Shown: positions 22,056 to 32,763, counted from the first letter of the stretch. The stretch: DNA of 64,000 nucleotides from Inia geoffrensis (GCA_036417435.1 CM070899.1:70066501-70130500); one strand, 5' to 3'. A program made the numbers and translations. Notes: generated by a model from the letters alone, not told the origin.

Positions 22056-22640
22056 TCAATCCACCTTCCCTAACACAACTCTAAAAATTCTCTTGTAACA
22101 TGTCAGTGTATAGTTTAAAGTCACCAGCAGAGTAAAGATACGGTTTCTAACAGTTTCAGTGACAGAGACGTTTCTTCTGGGGACGCCAATGCTCTCGGGT
22201 GACCATTTACAATGACATGATCTGCAAATGTTTCTCCATGCAGAATGCCCCCACCCGTTGAAAGAAGAATGTCTCACTTTCTGTGACCGTCAGACAATGT
22301 GTATCACTCTTGTCTATTCAGCCTCTCCTTTGCAAGTGTCCTAACACATATATCGCAGCTCCAGGCTCTCCCAGAGGAAACTCCCTGGACTCCAGAGGGA
22401 GATCACACCCTGCAATTTTGTCTGTCTGGGAGCATATCAATTTCCAGAAGCCCTCAATAGGGGGCAGTTCCCACCATATGTGCCGAAGTGTACCCTTTTC
22501 ACTGCATCCTACTCCATGATTGTCAGGACTGTTATCAAATATTTCCCTGATATTACTAGATGTTAGGAACAACTGACTCCATAGGGTGAACTCTGGATCT
22601 AAGAGTGGTTTTGTTCCATTTCTATAATATACGGAATAAC
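22056..22640 (-). pseudogene. Fossil of a divergent L1/Tx1-like LINE ORF2 C-terminus
   Basis: On the minus strand, 22318-22572 translates to 84 residues containing GTLRHIWW about 30 residues in, then a Pro, a FW pair and LPLESREFPLGEP. This follows the C-terminal pattern of L1-clade ORF2 proteins (Cys-rich motif, GT-L-H-WW, aromatic W, then a 'P-LLG' segment). The frame then meets a stop, and weaker similarity ('FCMEKH') continues to about 22056. The motif here has HIWW, like L1/Tx1 elements of non-placental vertebrates, whereas the two younger L1 copies in this window have LLHCWW or LLHFLW. So this is an older or separate lineage. It is inactive, and no target-site duplication was found. Confidence 0.5.
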
Positions 22641-23399
22641 TTTTGTCTTTAATTTTGCTGCTATATTCAGTTTAGGAGAAATATGTCATTTTTTAGGAAA
22701 AATGTGATTTTGGAAAAGGCCTTGATTTAATATATCCCTTCTTAGCGTCACTTATAAATTGCAGTGAATTAATTTCCTCTCATAGTTTTTGGAATAGTGA
22801 GTTGGAAGAAAGAAGGCCAAATATTTAAGGCAGCTTACTTTGATATTTTGGGTGTAGTCTTCTCTTTTTTGCAAGTACTTGTGGATTTTGCTTATCAGAG
22901 TTAATAAAAATCAGAAATAACAATACTATGTGACATTTAGATATTATTTTGAATCTGTTAATGTGAGATCTATTTCAAATAAGTTGTACTTTTGCATAAA
23001 TTCAAAATAATTTTTTCAGGAATAGACAAATTCTTAATGCTTTGAAATGAAAATTTTATGGTCATTAACATTTCATGTCTCCATTTATATCTGTTCTCAG
23101 ATGTTCTAAGTACTAATAAAGCTGAGGAAATATAAAAGAAAATAGCCCTATCAATTTGTTGCAGTGCTATCCTCTTTCAAAAATAATAATCATGATTAAG
23201 AATTTTAACTCTTTAAAGTTGTGAATGATTTCTAGAAAATACTCACTACGACCATGCTAATTGCATTTGTTCAAGTAGTTATCTACATAAAGATATGTAT
23301 TCTGACCACAGTGCTCTATTTGTTTTAAATTTCACACTCTATTATCAGCTGATTCTCTATATTGTAAACTCAAATTTAGGGTTTTCTAAGGAGTAGAGA
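22641..23399. other. No gene or named repeat recognised
   Basis: AT-rich sequence upstream (in minus-strand terms) of the LINE fossil. It may include further decayed LINE sequence that I cannot align by eye. Confidence 0.5.
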
Positions 23400-24205
23400 G
23401 GGCACTATTCATTCAACATATATTTGCTGAGCATCTAAATATCATATGGCAGGAATCTGGAACGCCTTAGAAATCCTGCTGGAATCAAGGCCAAGGCAGT
23501 CAAGGTCCTCACCATCACCTCTTTACCTTTGGTGGGGAGCACACACACAGAAGTATCCAGGCAATCAAGTATTGTGTGATAAAGGGTCATGGAGGAAGTA
23601 TAGGTTGCTGTGGCAACATATCAGAGAAAGAGGGAAAGAATTCAACTAGGACGTCAAAGGGACCGGGAAGACTGCCTGGAAGAAATACTCAAGTTGAGAC
23701 CTGAAGGGAGAGTAGAAATGAACCAAGTAGAAAAATAAGGAGATGAGGAAGAATACAGTGTGTATGTGGCAGGGGATGGGGGGTGCATGGTGGGGAACTT
23801 TACAAGGATGGGCTATATATTGATGAAGCTAGAGAATGAAGTAATGGAGCTTTGGGAATCTAAACAACGTGCAATTCATCCAGAGGACAATGGGAGACAC
23901 TAAAATAAAGATGGTTCCTTAATCAGTATTAAGAAATGTTACTCAAGCTGCAGTGAAAGGATCATAAGACAGGAGGAAAAAAAAAAAAAATGAAGTGAGG
24001 CCAGTCAAAAGGTGGCTGCAGTGGGCTAGGTCAGAGATGACAGCACCCTGAACTAGGGGGTATCAGTCGATATGGATTGAAACATATTCAGGGCATATTT
24101 AGGACTTGGCTGGTGTGCGGGACAGGTGGGAGGAACATCTAATGAGATATGCAGCTTTCTCTTTGAGCATTGGGTATTTGAGAAAGACAAAATAAGAGCC
24201 AGAGA
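23400..24205 (-). repeat. L2 LINE 3' region
   Basis: Minus-strand L2. The plus strand opens with 'attcattcaacatatatttgctgagcatct' (the reverse of the L2 3' end) and continues through 'gaagactgcctggaagaaat', 'agttgagacctgaagggaga', 'ggacaatgggagacac' and 'gctgcagtgggctagg'. An A run at 23979-23992 is internal and does not mark an insertion end I can confirm. Confidence 0.7.
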
Positions 24206-24580
24206 AAGGTTAGACGAGAAAGGTTTATTCATCCAACTCATATTTATTTAGTGACTACTACTTGCCACGTACTACTGGACTAGGTGCTGGGAATATAGCA
24301 ATGAAATGTAAAAGACAGAATTGTCTGCCCTCAAGCAGTTCACCATATTAAGTAGTGCTGAGTGCTAAGTAGAAAAAAAAGCCAGGAAAGGAAGATGGGG
24401 AAGTGAATAGTAGCAGTGAGGGGACATTACAATTTTGCATAAGGTGGCCAAGAAAAGCTTCACTGAGAAGGTGGGTTGAGTAAGGGAGGTGAAGGAGTCA
24501 GCCATGTGCATAGACAGGAGAACAGCATTCCAAAGAGGGAACAGCAAGAACAGGTTCTGATAAATACTTCTTAATTTAAA
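24206..24580 (-). repeat. L2 LINE 3' fragment
   Basis: A second minus-strand L2 begins here: 'tttattcatccaactcatat', 'actacttgccacgtactact', 'ctaggtgctgggaatatagc', then 'gagaaggtgggttgagtaag' and 'gcattccaaagagggaacag'. Its own 3' terminus shows that it is separate from the preceding L2. Confidence 0.75.
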
Positions 24581-25339
24581 GTAGTCAAATTTATCTGTTT
24601 ATCTTAAAATTTGTGTCCTATTTGAGAACCAGTTCTCAATACCAAAGTTATTAAAAATATTTTTATATTATCTATGTATATTGTCTTCTAAATGCTTATT
24701 GTTTTGCCTTAAACATTAGGCCTAAAAGTTACCTGGATTTGATTTTTAAGTGTAGTGTAGGGTACTTTTTATCTTCCTAAATGTATACTAATTTTCCAGC
24801 TTCATGTATTGAAATATGAGCCTTTCCTCCACTGCTCAGTACTGCTATCTTCGTCTTAAACATATGAATATGTGTGAATTTGTTTTGGGGTTCTCTGTTC
24901 TATTCCATTTGTCTGTTTATAGCTGAACCAATACCAGACTGTCTTACTGTGACTTTAGTAGGTCTTAATATCCAGTAGAACAGGATTTTCTACCATGTTC
25001 TTGCCTCATTTCTGTAGTGTAGTAGGTGTCACATTTGCCTCACACCCTGGTTTTTTTCAAGAGTGGCCTGGCTATTCTTGATCTTTGCATTTTCCTATTA
25101 CAGAATCATATTATCAAGTAAACCACCTGAGATAGAGAAGATATGATAGGGGTATGTGTGTGTGTATGTGTGTGTGTGTGTGTGTGTGTGTCTGTCTGTC
25201 TGTATATACACACAGCATAAAGGGGACTTATGTTCAGAATGTGTTATAATAATAACAAAAACTCCTACACATAAATTTTTAAAAGATAAACAATCCAGTA
25301 GAAACATAGTCAAAAGATTTGCAGTTATTTCATGAAAGA
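24581..25339. other. No gene recognised; possibly decayed L1
   Basis: Phrases such as 'tctgtttatagctgaaccaataccagactgtcttactgtgactttag' resemble an old L1 ORF2 segment in reverse, as at 29800-29840, so part of 24590-25110 is probably an old minus-strand L1. The microsatellite at 25153-25205 follows. Confidence 0.5.
25153..25205 (+). repeat. (TG)n/(TCTG)n microsatellite
   Basis: An interrupted (TG)n run changes to three TCTG units. Compound simple repeats like this are usually length-variable. Confidence 0.9.
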
Positions 25340-26285
25340 ATAAATTCAAGTGACTAATAAATGTAGAAAAATATAGACAATCTCAGTAATGAGAGAAATG
25401 CAAATTAAAATAATGAAATTTCACTGTCATCAATCAGAATGGCTAAAATTTAAAAGCCTGATAATATCTAGTGCTGACAAGGATATGAAAGAATGAGAGC
25501 TTTTATACATGGTGGTGGGCATACAAATGGGAAAAATCATTTAAGGACATATTTTGGCATCCTCTCTAGATTTAAAGGTGATGATTTACAGCAATTCCAC
25601 TCCAGTTATACATCCTTGAGGAAGTGTGCATAAATGTACATTAGTAGTTCTCAACCAGGGGTAATTTTCCCCCCAGAGGACATTAGGCATTATCTAGAGA
25701 TGTATTTTTTTTTTTTCCCCACAACTTGGAAGGAAAGTGCTACTGGCATTTAATTATTTGTCCACAGTTATCAATAGTGCCAAGGTCAAGATAATTCTAA
25801 TGTACATTTAGATATAGGTACAAGATTACTTATGAAAAATATTAATATTAGAAAAGGAAGAAAAACAAATATCTGTTACAATAACAATAGATTAATTGTG
25901 GTATATTTATATATTAGAAAACTATACAGCAACAACCAAAATAACAAATTATACCTCACATAACAACTGTTAAAGAGTCTGAAAAATATAATATTGAGCA
26001 AGTTCAAAAATGGGAAAAGCTATCGTATAGTGTTTAAGATTCATATTTAAATGAGATGATTACTATAAAAATCCCAATAGTGGTTACTTTTAGGAGGGAA
26101 GGAAGAGGTTTGTTGTAAAGTGTCACACGGGGGCATTCTTGAGTGTTGAAAATGTTCTATTTCTGAAATTAGGTGATATTCATGTGAGTATTTACTTTAT
26201 AATAAGCTGCACATTTATAATTCATGTACTCTGTATATGTTTCACAATTATAAAGCTTATTAAAAGTTTTTAAATTTTTTGAGAT
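25340..26285 (+). repeat. Old L1 3' region, interrupted by MER20
   Basis: Plus-strand old L1: 'aatgagagaaatgcaaatta', 'tcactgtcatcaatcagaat', 'gctgacaaggatatgaaaga', 'acagcaattccactccagtt', then after the MER20 'gattaattgtggtatattta', 'atgggaaaagctatcg' and 'gtgagtatttactttataat'. These follow ORF2-end and 3'-UTR phrases of L1M-type elements. The MER20 at 25643-25800 splits it and has a target-site duplication. Confidence 0.72.
25643..25800 (+). mobile_element. MER20 hAT-Charlie element, internally deleted, 8-bp duplication
   Basis: Begins 'agtagttctcaaccaggggt', continues with 'tccccccagaggacattagg' and a T-run interruption, then 'cacaacttgg' and 'gtgctactggcatttaatta', and ends near 'tcaatagtgccaaggtcaag'. 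It is shorter (158 bp) than the copy at 12186 and lacks part of the second half. TGTACATT flanks it at 25635-25642 and 25801-25808. It lies inside an old L1 and is therefore younger than that L1. Confidence 0.87.
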
Positions 26286-27190
26286 AATTGTAGATTCACA
26301 TGAAGTTGTAAAAATAATGTGTACCCGTTACACAATTTCCCTCCAGTAACATCTTGTAAAAAAAAAAAAGTATAGTACAATATCACAACTGGGAAATTGA
26401 CATTAACATAATTCATTGAGCTTATTTTGATTTCCCCAATTTTCCGTGTAATTGTGTCTCTGTGTAATTAGTTCTATGTAAATTTATCACATGTGTAGAT
26501 ATAAACACCTCTGCAGTAAAGATGTAGAACCGCTCTATTATATCAAGGATCCCTCATGCTTCCTTTTAATAACCATACCCTCCTCCCTCCTGCCATCTCT
26601 CCCACCTCTAACTGTTGGTAATCGCTAATATTTTCTCCATCTTTATAATTTTGTCAAGAATGTCATATAAATGGAATTATACACTATGTAACCTTTTAGG
26701 ACTGCCATTTTTCTGCTTAGCACAATTCCCTTGAGATTCATCCATGTGGTTGCATTTATCAATAGTTTGTTCCTTTATATTTCAGAATAATATTCTGTGG
26801 TATGGATGTAACACAGTTTATCCCATGAATAAAGCTGCTGTGAACATTCGTGCACCAGTTCTTGTTTGAACATAAGTTTTTATTTCTCTGGAATTAATGC
26901 TTAAGAGAGCAATTGCTGGATTGCATGTGTAGTTCTATAAAGTAAAAAATTTTAAAAACCTGCCAAACTGTTTTCCAGAGTGTACCATTTTACATTCCCA
27001 CCAGCAGTGTGTGAGTGATCCAGTTTCTCTGCATCCTTGCCAGTATTTGGTATTGTCACTATAATTTATTGAACCATTCTGTAGGAGTGTAGTGATGTCT
27101 CACTATGGTTCAGTTTATGATTCCCTGAAGGCCAGTGATGTTGTACATATTTTCACGTGCTTATTTGCCAACTGTATGAAAGATTTCTTT
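26286..27190 (-). repeat. Old L1 3' region (L1M-type), minus strand
   Basis: A well-known old L1 3' text in reverse: 'gagataattgtagattcaca', 'tacaatatcacaactgggaa', 'catccatgtggttgcattta', 'ttatcccatgaataaagctgctgtgaacatt', 'gttttccagagtgtaccatt' and 'tcacgtgcttatttgcc'. It abuts the plus-strand old L1 ending near 26285, giving an inverted pair of old L1 fragments. Confidence 0.8.
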
Positions 27191-27227
27191 TTTAAGTTTT
27201 GAGGTAAGGATTTTCCTAAGCATGTTT

Positions 27228-27640
27228 TTTGATAGCCAGTGTGGCTAGAGATGAGATACCGAGAAGTAAAGCAGTAGGAAATGAAGTCAGTGAAGTAGTG
27301 GGGCTTTTGCTCTGAGTGAGAGCTGATGAGTGAGTGGCATAAGCCGAATTATCTTTTTACTGGATCATTCTGTGTTGAGCATAAACCAAAGGGAGATAGA
27401 GGGTAAAGAGAGAGACTATTTATGAAGCTATTGCAATTAGCCAGTTGAGTAATATTGGTGACTTAGATGGGAAAAGTAGCAGTGAAAATGGTGAGAAGTG
27501 GTTGAATTCAGTACATATGTCAAAAGTAGAGTCTAAGGATATCTGATAGATGAGTGTGTGTTTAAGAGAGGACTCAAGGATGACTCAAAGTTTTTAGAGC
27601 TTCTTGTGGGACATTAAAGTGGCCATAACTATGAAACCAA
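27228..27640 (-). repeat. L2 LINE fragment
   Basis: Minus-strand L2 interior: 'agccagtgtggctagagatg', 'ttttactggatcattctgtg', 'gctattgcaattagccagtt', 'aaatggtgagaagtggttga' and 'gaggactcaaggatgactca'. This order is the reverse complement of L2. It is followed at once by L2 in the opposite orientation. Confidence 0.78.
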
Positions 27641-27669
27641 CTGAATATTTCAACAGTTCTCAGCAGAAT

Positions 27670-28286
27670 TCAGTATATTTCACGCACATTATTCCTGAAA
27701 CATTCTCTTCTCTGGTTTTCCATGAGAGAGCACTCTACTGGTCTTCTCTACTGCAACGGATGCTCCCCTAAGATCTCTTTGCTGGTTCCCTCTTCTTTAC
27801 TCCACTCTAATATGCTCAGAGTCTGTCCTACATCCTCTTATATTTTGTATTCCTAAGTAAACCCTCAATGATTAGGTATCCTCTATAAAATCTTGGCTCC
27901 TAAATATGTATCTCCAGTTTAGATCAAAATGCTGAGTTACAAACTACATATTAGCTACATGGATGTGTTCAATGTATAAAAGTTCAGCGAGCTGTACACT
28001 CATGGTATCGGTCTCTAGTTCTACTTTATGTAAATTAAAAAGTGGATTTTCTAATTCATGTATTTCTCTCTTGCTAAAAATACTTCAGTGACTTCTCATT
28101 GTCTTTGAAATAAAGTCTAAACTCTAGATATTGGGCCACAAAGACCTCTGTGGCTCCAGTATACTTCAACCTCATGTCATTACTTCTATCCTACTTTCTA
28201 TAACCAGACTCACTGATCTTTGTTTACTTCCTTAAACACATTAACTTCTTTTCTGCCTCAAAGCATTTTCACTTCATGGAAACCTC
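27670..28286 (+). repeat. L2 LINE, 5' block of a copy split by L1
   Basis: Plus-strand L2: 'attcctgaaacattctcttc', 'gatctctttgctggttccct', 'tgtatctccagtttagatca', 'aagacctctgtggctccagt', 'cactgatctttgtttacttc' and 'agcattttcacttcatggaa'. It breaks at the L1 target site and resumes at 34186. Confidence 0.8.
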
Positions 28287-28784
28287 TCCAACAGGGATTT
28301 TTTAAAATTTTAACATCTTTATTGGAGTATAATTCCTTTACAACGGTGTGTTAGTTTCTGCTTTATAACAAAGTGAATCAGCTATATATCTTCCCTCTTG
28401 CATCTCCCTCCCACCCTCCCTATCCCACCCCTCTAGGTGGTCACAAAGCACTGAGCTGATCTCCCTGTGCTATGTGGCTGCTTCCCAATAGCTATCTATT
28501 TTACATCGGTTAGTATATATAAGCCCATGCCACTCTTTCACTTCATCCCAGCTTACCCTTCCCCCTCCCCATGTCCTCAAGTCCATTCTCTAGGTCTGAG
28601 TCTTTATTCTTGTCCTGCCTTTAGGTTCTTCAGAACCTTTTTTTTTTTTCTTTTTTAGATTCCATATATATGTGTTAGCATACAGTATTTGTTTTTCTCT
28701 TTCTGACTTACTTCACTCTATGACAGACTCTAGGTCTAACCACCTCACTACAAGTAACTCAATATCATTTCTTTTTATGGCTAA

Positions 28785-29471
28785 CTAATATTCCATTGTA
28801 TATATGTGCCACATCTTCTTTATCCATTCATCTGTCGATGGACTCTTAGGTTGCTTCCATGTCCTGGCTGTTGTAAATAGAGCTGCAATGACCATTGTGG
28901 TACATGACACTTTTTGAATTATGGTTTTCTCAGGGTATATGCCCAATAGTGGGATTGTTGGGTAGTGTGGTAGTTCTATGTTTAGTTTTTTAAGGAACCT
29001 CCATACTGTTCTCAATAGTGGCTGTATCAATTTACATTCCCACCAACAGTGCAAAAGGGTTCCCTTTTCTCCACACCCTCTCCAGCATTTATTGTTTCTA
29101 GATTTTTTGATGATGGCCATTCTGACCGGTGTGAGGTGATACTTCATTGTAGTTTCGACTTGCATTTCTCTAATGATTAGTGATGTTGAGCATTCTTTCA
29201 TGTGTTTGTTGGCAGTCTGTATATCTTCTTTAGAGAAATGTCTATTTAGGTCTTCTGCCCATTTTTGGATTGGGTTGTTTATTTTTTTGATATTGAGCTG
29301 CATGAGCTGCTTGTAAATTTTGGAGATTAATCCTTTGTCAGTTGCTTCATTTGCAAATATTTTCTCCCATTCTGAGAGTTGTCTTTTCGTCTTGCTTAGG
29401 TTTTCTTTTGCTGTGCAAAAGCTTTGAAGTTTCATTAGGTCCCACTTGTTTATTTTTGTTTTTATTTCCAT
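28785..29471 (-). pseudogene. L1 ORF2 C-terminal segment
   Basis: A 228-codon open stretch at the C-terminus of ORF2p, ending at the usual 'MWHIYTMEY' end. It contains the Cys-rich region [18 protein letters not shown], the motif that helps ORF2p engage template RNA. The stretch is intact to the stop but joined out of frame to the upstream RT segments. ORF2p is the endonuclease and reverse transcriptase that makes L1 copies at nicked chromosomal targets; this fragment alone would have no enzymatic function. Confidence 0.9.
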
Positions 29472-29721
29472 TTCTTTCGAAAATGGGTCAAAAAGGATCT
29501 TGCTGTGATTTATGTCATAGAGTGTACTGCCTATGTTTTCCTCTAAGAGTTTGATAGTTTCTGGCCTTATATTTAGGTCTTTAATCCATTTTGAGTTTAT
29601 TTTTGTGTATGGTGTTAGGGAGTGTTCTAATTTTATTCTTTTACATGTAGCTGTCCAGTTTTCCCAGTACCACTTATTGAAGAGGCTGTCTTTTCTCCAT
29701 TGTATATTCTTGACTCCTTTA

Positions 29722-30091
29722 TCAAAAATAAGGTGACCATATGTGGGTGAGTTTATCTCTGGTCTTTCTATCCTGTTCCATTGATCTATATTTTCTATTT
29801 TTGTGCCAGTACCAAACTGTCTTGATTACTGTAGCTTTGTAGTATAGTCTGAAGTCTGGGAGCCTGATTCCTCCAGCTCCGTTTTTCTTTCTCAAGATTG
29901 TTTTGGCTATTCGGGGTCTTTTGTGTTTCCATACAAATTGTGAAATTTTTTGTTTTAGTTCTGTGAAAAATGCCAGTGGTAGTTTGATAGGGATTGCACT
30001 GAATCTGTAGATTTCTTTGGGCAGTAGAGTCATTTTCACAATGTTGATTCTTCCAATCCAAGAACATGGTATATCTCTCCATCTGTATCAT
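29722..30091 (-). pseudogene. L1 ORF2 segment downstream of the RT core, frameshifted
   Basis: Two overlapping frames (29722-30039 and 29795-30091) each carry ORF2 sequence, including [13 protein letters not shown] and [20 protein letters not shown]. Two frames covering the same ORF2 region show a frameshift near 30030. Confidence 0.85.
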
Positions 30092-30093
30092 CT

Positions 30094-30380
30094 TTAATTT
30101 TCTCTCATCATTGTCATAGTTTTCTGCATATATGTCTTTGTCTTCTTAGGTAGGCTTATTCCTAGGTATTTTATTCTTTTTGTTGCAGTGGTAAATAGGA
30201 GTGTTTCCTTAATTTCTCTTTCAGATTTTTCATCATTAGTGTATAGGAATGTAAGAGATTTCTGTTCATTAATTTTGTATCCTGATACTTTACCAAATTT
30301 ATTAATTAGCTTTAATAGTTTTCTGGTAGCATCTTTAGGATTCTCTATGTATAGTATCATGTCATCTGCAAACAGTCACA
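30094..30380 (-). pseudogene. L1 ORF2 reverse-transcriptase catalytic segment (FADD box)
   Basis: The minus strand at about 30359-30376 reads FADDMI, the L1 form of the RT catalytic box with its two metal-binding Asp residues. It is followed by [17 protein letters not shown] and LFLYTND-like ORF2 text. The active-site residues remain, but the frame is broken on both sides, so no active RT is expected. Confidence 0.88.
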
Positions 30381-30708
30381 GTTTTACTTCTTCTTTTCCG
30401 ATTTGGATTCCTTTTATTTATTTTTCTTCTCTGATTGCTGTGGCTGAAACTTCCAAAACTATGTTGAATAATGGTGGTGAGAGTGGACAACCTTATCTGC
30501 TTCCTGATCTTAGAGGAAATGGTTTCAGTTTTCACCATTGAGAAGGATTTTGGCTGTGGGTTTGTCATCTATGGCCTTTATTATGTTGAGGAAAGTTCCC
30601 TCTGTGCCTACTTTCTGGAGGGTTTTTATCATAAATGGGTGTTGAATTTTGTCGAAAGTTATTTCTGCATCTGTTGAGATGATAATATGGTTTTTCTTTT
30701 TCAATTAG

Positions 30709-31002
30709 TTAATATGGTTTATCACATTGATTGGTTTGCGTATACTGACGAATCAATCCTTCCATTCCTGGGATAAACCCCACTTGATCATGGTGTATGA
30801 TCCTTTTAATGTGCTGTTGGATTCTGTTTGCTAGTATTTTGTTGAGGATTCTTGTGTCTATTTTCATCAGTGATATTGGCCTGTAGTTTTCTTTTTTTGT
30901 GACATCTTTGTCTGGTTTTGGCATCAGGGTGATAGTGGTCTCGTAGAATGAGTTTGGGAGTGTTCCTCCCTCTGCTATATTATTGAAGAGTTTGAGAAGC
31001 AT
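30709..31002 (-). pseudogene. L1 ORF2 reverse-transcriptase N-terminal segment
   Basis: A 97-codon stretch holding the RT motif ENYRPISL, then [19 protein letters not shown] and VGFIPGM, the order seen in L1 reverse transcriptases. It is disconnected by stops or frameshifts from the catalytic segment at 30.3 kb. Confidence 0.9.
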
Positions 31003-31018
31003 AGGTGTTAGCTCTTCT

Positions 31019-31507
31019 CTAAATGTTTGATAGAATTCGCCTGTGAAGCCATCTGGTCCTGGGCTTCTGTTTTTTTGGAAGATTTTTGGTCACAGTCTCA
31101 ATTGCAGTACTTGTGATTGGTCTGTTTAGATTTTCTATTTCTTCCTGGTTCAGTGTTGGAAGTTTGTGCTTTTCTAAGAATTTGTCCATTTCTTCCAGGT
31201 TGTCCATTTTATTGGCATAGAGTTGCTTGTAGTAATCTCTCATGATCCTTTGTATTTCTGCAGTGTCAATTGTTACTTCTCCTTTTTCATTTCTAAATCT
31301 GTTGATTTGAGTCTTCTCCCTTTTTGTCTTGGTGAGTCTAGCTAATGGTTTATCAATTTTGTTTATCTTCTCAAAGAACCAGCTTTTAGTTTTATTGATA
31401 TTTTCTATCGTTTCCTTCATTTCTTTTTCATTTATTTCAGATGTGATCTTTTTGATTTCTTTCCATGTGCTAACTTTGGGGTTTTTTTGTTCTTTCTCTA
31501 CTTGCAT
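31019..31507 (-). pseudogene. L1 ORF2 linker segment between endonuclease and RT
   Basis: A 162-codon stretch, Lys/Glu-rich, with NKTKSWFFEKINKIDKPLARL and the Z-domain-like text YYKQLYANKMDNLEEMDKFL, as in the region before the L1 RT. The frame is lost near 31080, where the sequence around 'tttttggaagatttttggtc' has an insertion or deletion relative to a continuous ORF2. Confidence 0.88.
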
Positions 31508-31978
31508 TAGCTGTAAGGTTATGTTGTTTATTTGAGATGTTTCTTGTTTCTTGAGGTAAGATTGTATTGCTATAAACTTCCGTCTTAGAACTGCTTTTGC
31601 TGCATCCCATAGGTTTTGGGCCGTCGTGTTTTCATTGTCAGTTGTTTCTAGGTATTTTTTTATTTGATTTTTTGATTTCCTCTTTGATTTCTTCAGTGAT
31701 CTCTTGGTTATTTAGTAGTGTATTGTTTAGCTCCGTGTGTTTTTTACAGATTTTTTCCTGTAATTGATATCTAGTCTCATAGCGTTGTGGTTGGAAAAGA
31801 TACTTGATACAATCTCAGTTTTCTTAAATTTACCAAGGCTTGATCTGTGACCCAAGATATGATCTATCCTGGAAAATGTTCCATGAGCACTTGAGAAAAA
31901 AGTGTATTTTGTTGTTTTTGGATGAAATGTCCTGTAGATATCAATTTAATCCATTTTGTCTAATGTGTCATTTAAAGC

Positions 31979-32472
31979 TTATGTTTCCTTATTTATTTTC
32001 ATTTTGGATGATCTGTCCATTGGTGAAAGTGTGGTGTTCAAGTCCCCTACTATGCTTGTGTTCCTGTTGATTTCCCATTTTATGGCTGTTAGCATTTGCC
32101 TTATGTATTGAGGTGCTCCTATATTGGGTGCATAAATATTTACAATTGTTATATATTCTTCTTGGCTTGATCCCTTGATCATTATGTAGTGCCCTTCTTT
32201 GTCTCTGGTAATAGTCTTTATTTTAAAGTCTATTTTGTCTGATATGAGAATTGCTACTCCAGCTTTCTTTTGGTTTCCATTTGCATGGAATATCTTTTTC
32301 CATCCCCTCACTTTCAGTCTGTATGTGTCCCTAGGTCTGAAGTGGGTCTCTTGTAGGCAGCATGTATATGGGTCTTGTTTTGTATCCATTCAACCAGTCT
32401 GTGTCTTTTGGTGGGAGCATTTAATCCATTTATATTTAAGGTAATTATCGATATGTATATTCCTATTACTAT
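31979..32472 (-). pseudogene. L1 ORF2 endonuclease segment, start codon lost
   Basis: The 31979-32389 frame holds CCLQETHF, GWKKIFHANGNQKKAGVAIL and IVGDLNTTLSPMDR: the Glu, Asp and Asn positions of the APE-type endonuclease that nicks the target DNA. The upstream part (ISIITL..NGLNAPTKRHR) is visible up to 32472 but is out of frame because of a one-base loss in an A run. The expected ATG at 32470-32472 reads ATA. Compared with the usual 'GDFNT', this copy has GDLNT. Confidence 0.85.
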
Positions 32473-32601
32473 TTTCTTAATTGTTTTGGGTTTGTTATTG
32501 TAGGTGTTTTCCTTCTCTTGTATTTCCTGCCTAGAGAAGTTCCTTTAGCATTTGTTGTAAAGCTGGTTTGGTGGTGCTGAATTATCTTAGCTTTTGCTTG
32601 C

Positions 32602-32763
32602 CTATAAAGGTTTTAATTTCTCCATCAATTCTGAATGAGATCCTTGCTGGGAGAGTAATCTTGGCTGTAGGTTTTTCCCTTTTTCAGGTAGACTGCCTAT
32701 TTCCTCTTCATTTGTTTGGTCTGGTGAGTTTTTCATCTGCTGTGTGTTTGTCTGTCTTCTCAT
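32602..32763 (-). pseudogene. L1 ORF1 remnant, 53 codons, internal deletion
   Basis: ATG at 32761-32763. The frame starts MRRQTNTQQMKNSPDQTNEE and continues EIGSLPEK, the N-terminus of ungulate-type ORF1p, an RNA-binding trimeric chaperone. It then passes directly into sequence that normally lies between the end of ORF1 and ORF2, and stops at 32602-32604. The coiled coil, RRM and C-terminal domain are missing, about 0.9 kb by my estimate from the family. The junction lies in a short A/G run (32680-32690 on the plus strand as 'tttttccctttttcagg'). Confidence 0.85.

Noticed and set aside
29342..30677. Plus-strand hydrophobic ORFs that look like membrane proteins
   Set aside because: Antisense of L1 ORF2. 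Lys/Asn-rich sense codons give Phe/Leu-rich antisense frames that mimic transmembrane segments.
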